Assembly: GCF_037975245.1 (NCBI RefSeq)
Contig: NC_092576.1
Coordinates: forward strand, 34,574,611-34,638,610
Direction of reading: 5' to 3'
DNA: 64,000 bases
From: Apostichopus japonicus
Lineage: Eukaryota; Echinodermata; Holothuroidea; Aspidochirotida; Stichopodidae
Made by a program: the position numbers and the translations under genes. Each line of letters begins with the position of its first letter. Positions within the stretch are counted from its first letter, which is position 1. Below the pieces are notes generated by a model. The model ran no database searches. It saw only the letters and a list, made by a program, of their open reading frames with translations, and was not told the origin of the DNA. Below are positions 42,575 through 64,000 of the stretch, one piece after another.

Positions 42575-44140
42575 TTACACCAACAACTCCATTTTTGACG
42601 TTTCCATTGTCATAATCCTTGGTAGGATCTCGGCAAAGTATATTCTTGTCTTCTCGAAAGCTGTGAAGGATGTAAACATTGACTGTCTTTATCGCAAACA
42701 GGTCATGGAACATAATTATCCTAGTCTCGTTGCATAATTCATTGCATGCTTGTAACAATAGGTCTATAACAAAGAGATGTGTGTTTCAAAAGTTACACAT
42801 ATAAATATATGAAGCAGGCACTGTTTTATGTCAGTAAGCTAAAGCATATAAGAAGTTAAATGCTGTACGTTTGGCTAAGCCCCGACTATATTCCCTTAAA
42901 GAAAATGATTTAGTGTGTAAACGTAAGTTGGCCGAACGTTTCGATCCTTGCAGGATCTTACTAAGAGGCTAAATGACAAGTAACAGTAACAAAAGGGACA
43001 AAAACACGCACAAAATACAGACATGTTAATGGGCATGGTGAATACACAGAGATTGATGTAAGGGGATTAGTAGACAAGGGATGGAGAGAAGAAAAAACGA
43101 AACCAACAGGGGAAGAGGGGAGGTAGGAGATAAACAGTGGAGGGACAACGAGAGGATTGAGGAAAGGGGGTAGGGAATCAGCTGGAGAAGGACAAAGACA
43201 GAAAGGTGTGGAGAAAAAAAGGGTAGAAGAGAGCTATGAGAAATGATTTACTCAAATTTCAGGTCGGTAGCATTAGGAAATCATAGGAATCCAGCTTTTG
43301 CTATGATATCGTGTATACCATTTGTTTTCTGAAGTTTCTGAAGTCCTAATTTCACCTGCCGATTACTCATTTTTTCATTACTGGCAATGACATGCAAGTT
43401 CAAAGACTTTAGCAAGTCTATTATTATATCATCAAGCCACATATTTATTCAATCGTTTCACATGTTTCTTGGGGGGGGGGGGCTTGGTTATACTTTCATG
43501 TGTATGTGGGACACGGAATTTTATTCCTGTGGCTTTTATTAGGAATGTTTAAACGGTATCAACATTTCTAATTTTGATTCAATTAAGCTATTTAGTGTCC
43601 TTCGGAGGAAGAACGTGTAGAAGACAATATTATACATGCATTTATAAGAAGGTTAACACAAAGATGAGTAGAATCATTGAAAAGAAATTGTTTCTTGACT
43701 GGTTAAATTTATTGGGTATCAAGTGTACTATATTGATCTACTTAATAATGAATAGTTAAGCAAGACGACTTTGCATTAATTATAATTACATTATGAGAGT
43801 GTAAAAGAAGTGACGATTTAATTAGCAAAGCTTTGCTATATCTTTCATTCAGATTAACTCACAGCAAGTACGGTAAAAAGCATGATCAAAAAGACAGAAT
43901 TGAATCGTAGGCAAACGCTCTGCAGGTCAGTAATTGTGAAATTCGACAATGTTTGACTATTGTATATACAAATATTTCTATGTTAACAGCATTATCCCAA
44001 TGATACAACGAATAATAAACGTGGATACAATTTAGTTAATGTTTAAGTATTCGAAATGAGATTTGATGTTGCCTAAGCAGAAGACTAACCATTTCGGTAA
44101 AGATAGGGGATTCTTCCTTAATATATAAATATGGTGCGGT
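42575..44140. other. Intergenic DNA 3' of gene B
   Basis: Near-identical to 11700-13410. It includes the possible retroelement remnant (42910-43290), a poly-G run at ~43471 and the site of a ~135-bp deletion near 43499. Short frames here are the same in both units only because the DNA is duplicated. Confidence 0.5.
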
Positions 44141-44460
44141 GATGTATTAAAGGAACCACACGCTCTCATGTTTCAGATCCAACAGTGAACAGTGATATAA
44201 TTAGTAAAGCACACGTCCTCATATCTCAGATCCAACAGGCTCCTGCGATGTATTAAATGAAACACACGCTCTCATGCTGCATACTCAACAGGTACCAGTG
44301 TTATACTTAATGAAACACACGCTCTCATGTTTCTGATCCAACAGGCTCCAGTGATGTATTAAATGAAACACACGCACTTGTGTTTCAGATCCAACAGGGT
44401 ACATTGATATATTATATGAAACACAAGCTCTAATGTTGAAGATCCAACAGGGTCCATTGG
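44141..44460. repeat. ~60-bp degenerate minisatellite (unit 2)
   Basis: Same array as 13411-13730 with the same number of copies, so it did not change after the unit duplicated. It lies 3' of gene B. Confidence 0.8.
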
Positions 44461-44606
44461 CGAAGAAATGCAGTAAAGGAAAGGGTCTACGTCACATGAG
44501 AATTTGATTCTTACCAGGAAATAATTAAATTTATCCGGATGCCGTCATGTATATTTAATAGCGAAAATGACCATTTAACGGATTTATAATTTCCGTGAAG
44601 ACGTTA

Positions 44607-64000
<19,394 letters not shown>

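Overview
This is a window of a eukaryotic, almost certainly metazoan, nuclear genome. It is AT-rich, has short coding exons with GT-AG introns, is full of microsatellites, and carries CR1-like LINE, Penelope-like (PLE), hAT-like and TA-flanked inverted-repeat elements. A marine invertebrate (echinoderm, amphioxus or hemichordate grade) fits best, but nothing in the window fixes the species. All coordinates below were read by eye.

Layout: a tandem array of one unit of about 30-31 kb, every gene on the minus strand. Unit 0 is seen only as its right part (1 to ~8.8 kb: the 5' exons of gene 0 plus upstream DNA). Unit 1 runs from ~8.8 to ~39.5 kb (gene A, coding ~33.9 kb down to ~13.9 kb). Unit 2 runs from ~39.5 kb to beyond the end (gene B, from past 64.0 kb down to ~44.6 kb). 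Units 1 and 2 are about 99% identical for most of 25 kb. Unit 0 differs from the others by roughly 10%.

The gene: I could splice one receptor-like protein by hand. It has a signal peptide, a Cys-rich LRR cap, about 19 leucine-rich repeats (mostly one per 72-nt phase-2 exon), a Cys-rich GCC2/GCC3 (ephrin-receptor-like) region, and a polytopic membrane domain of about 8 helices with a short cytoplasmic tail. Combining the gene 0 signal exon with the gene A exons gives 3618 nt, exactly 1206 codons including the stop. All exon phases agree; one LRR exon lacks an AG acceptor. Gene A carries a 2-bp TA insertion in its signal exon that breaks the frame.

Between and inside the genes: an intact 795-codon Penelope-like element (35.07-37.46 kb), several PLE remnants bordered by (AT)n, a 1-kb hAT-like insertion with an 8-bp target duplication (unit 0 only), a 594-bp inverted-repeat element with TA flanks in units 1 and 2, a CR1-like LINE relic whose tail is a long (AACTG)n array in the same intron of genes A and B, very long (ATC)n arrays, tRNA-like relics and a 60-bp minisatellite. 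No rRNA, functional tRNA, CRISPR or prokaryotic feature is present.
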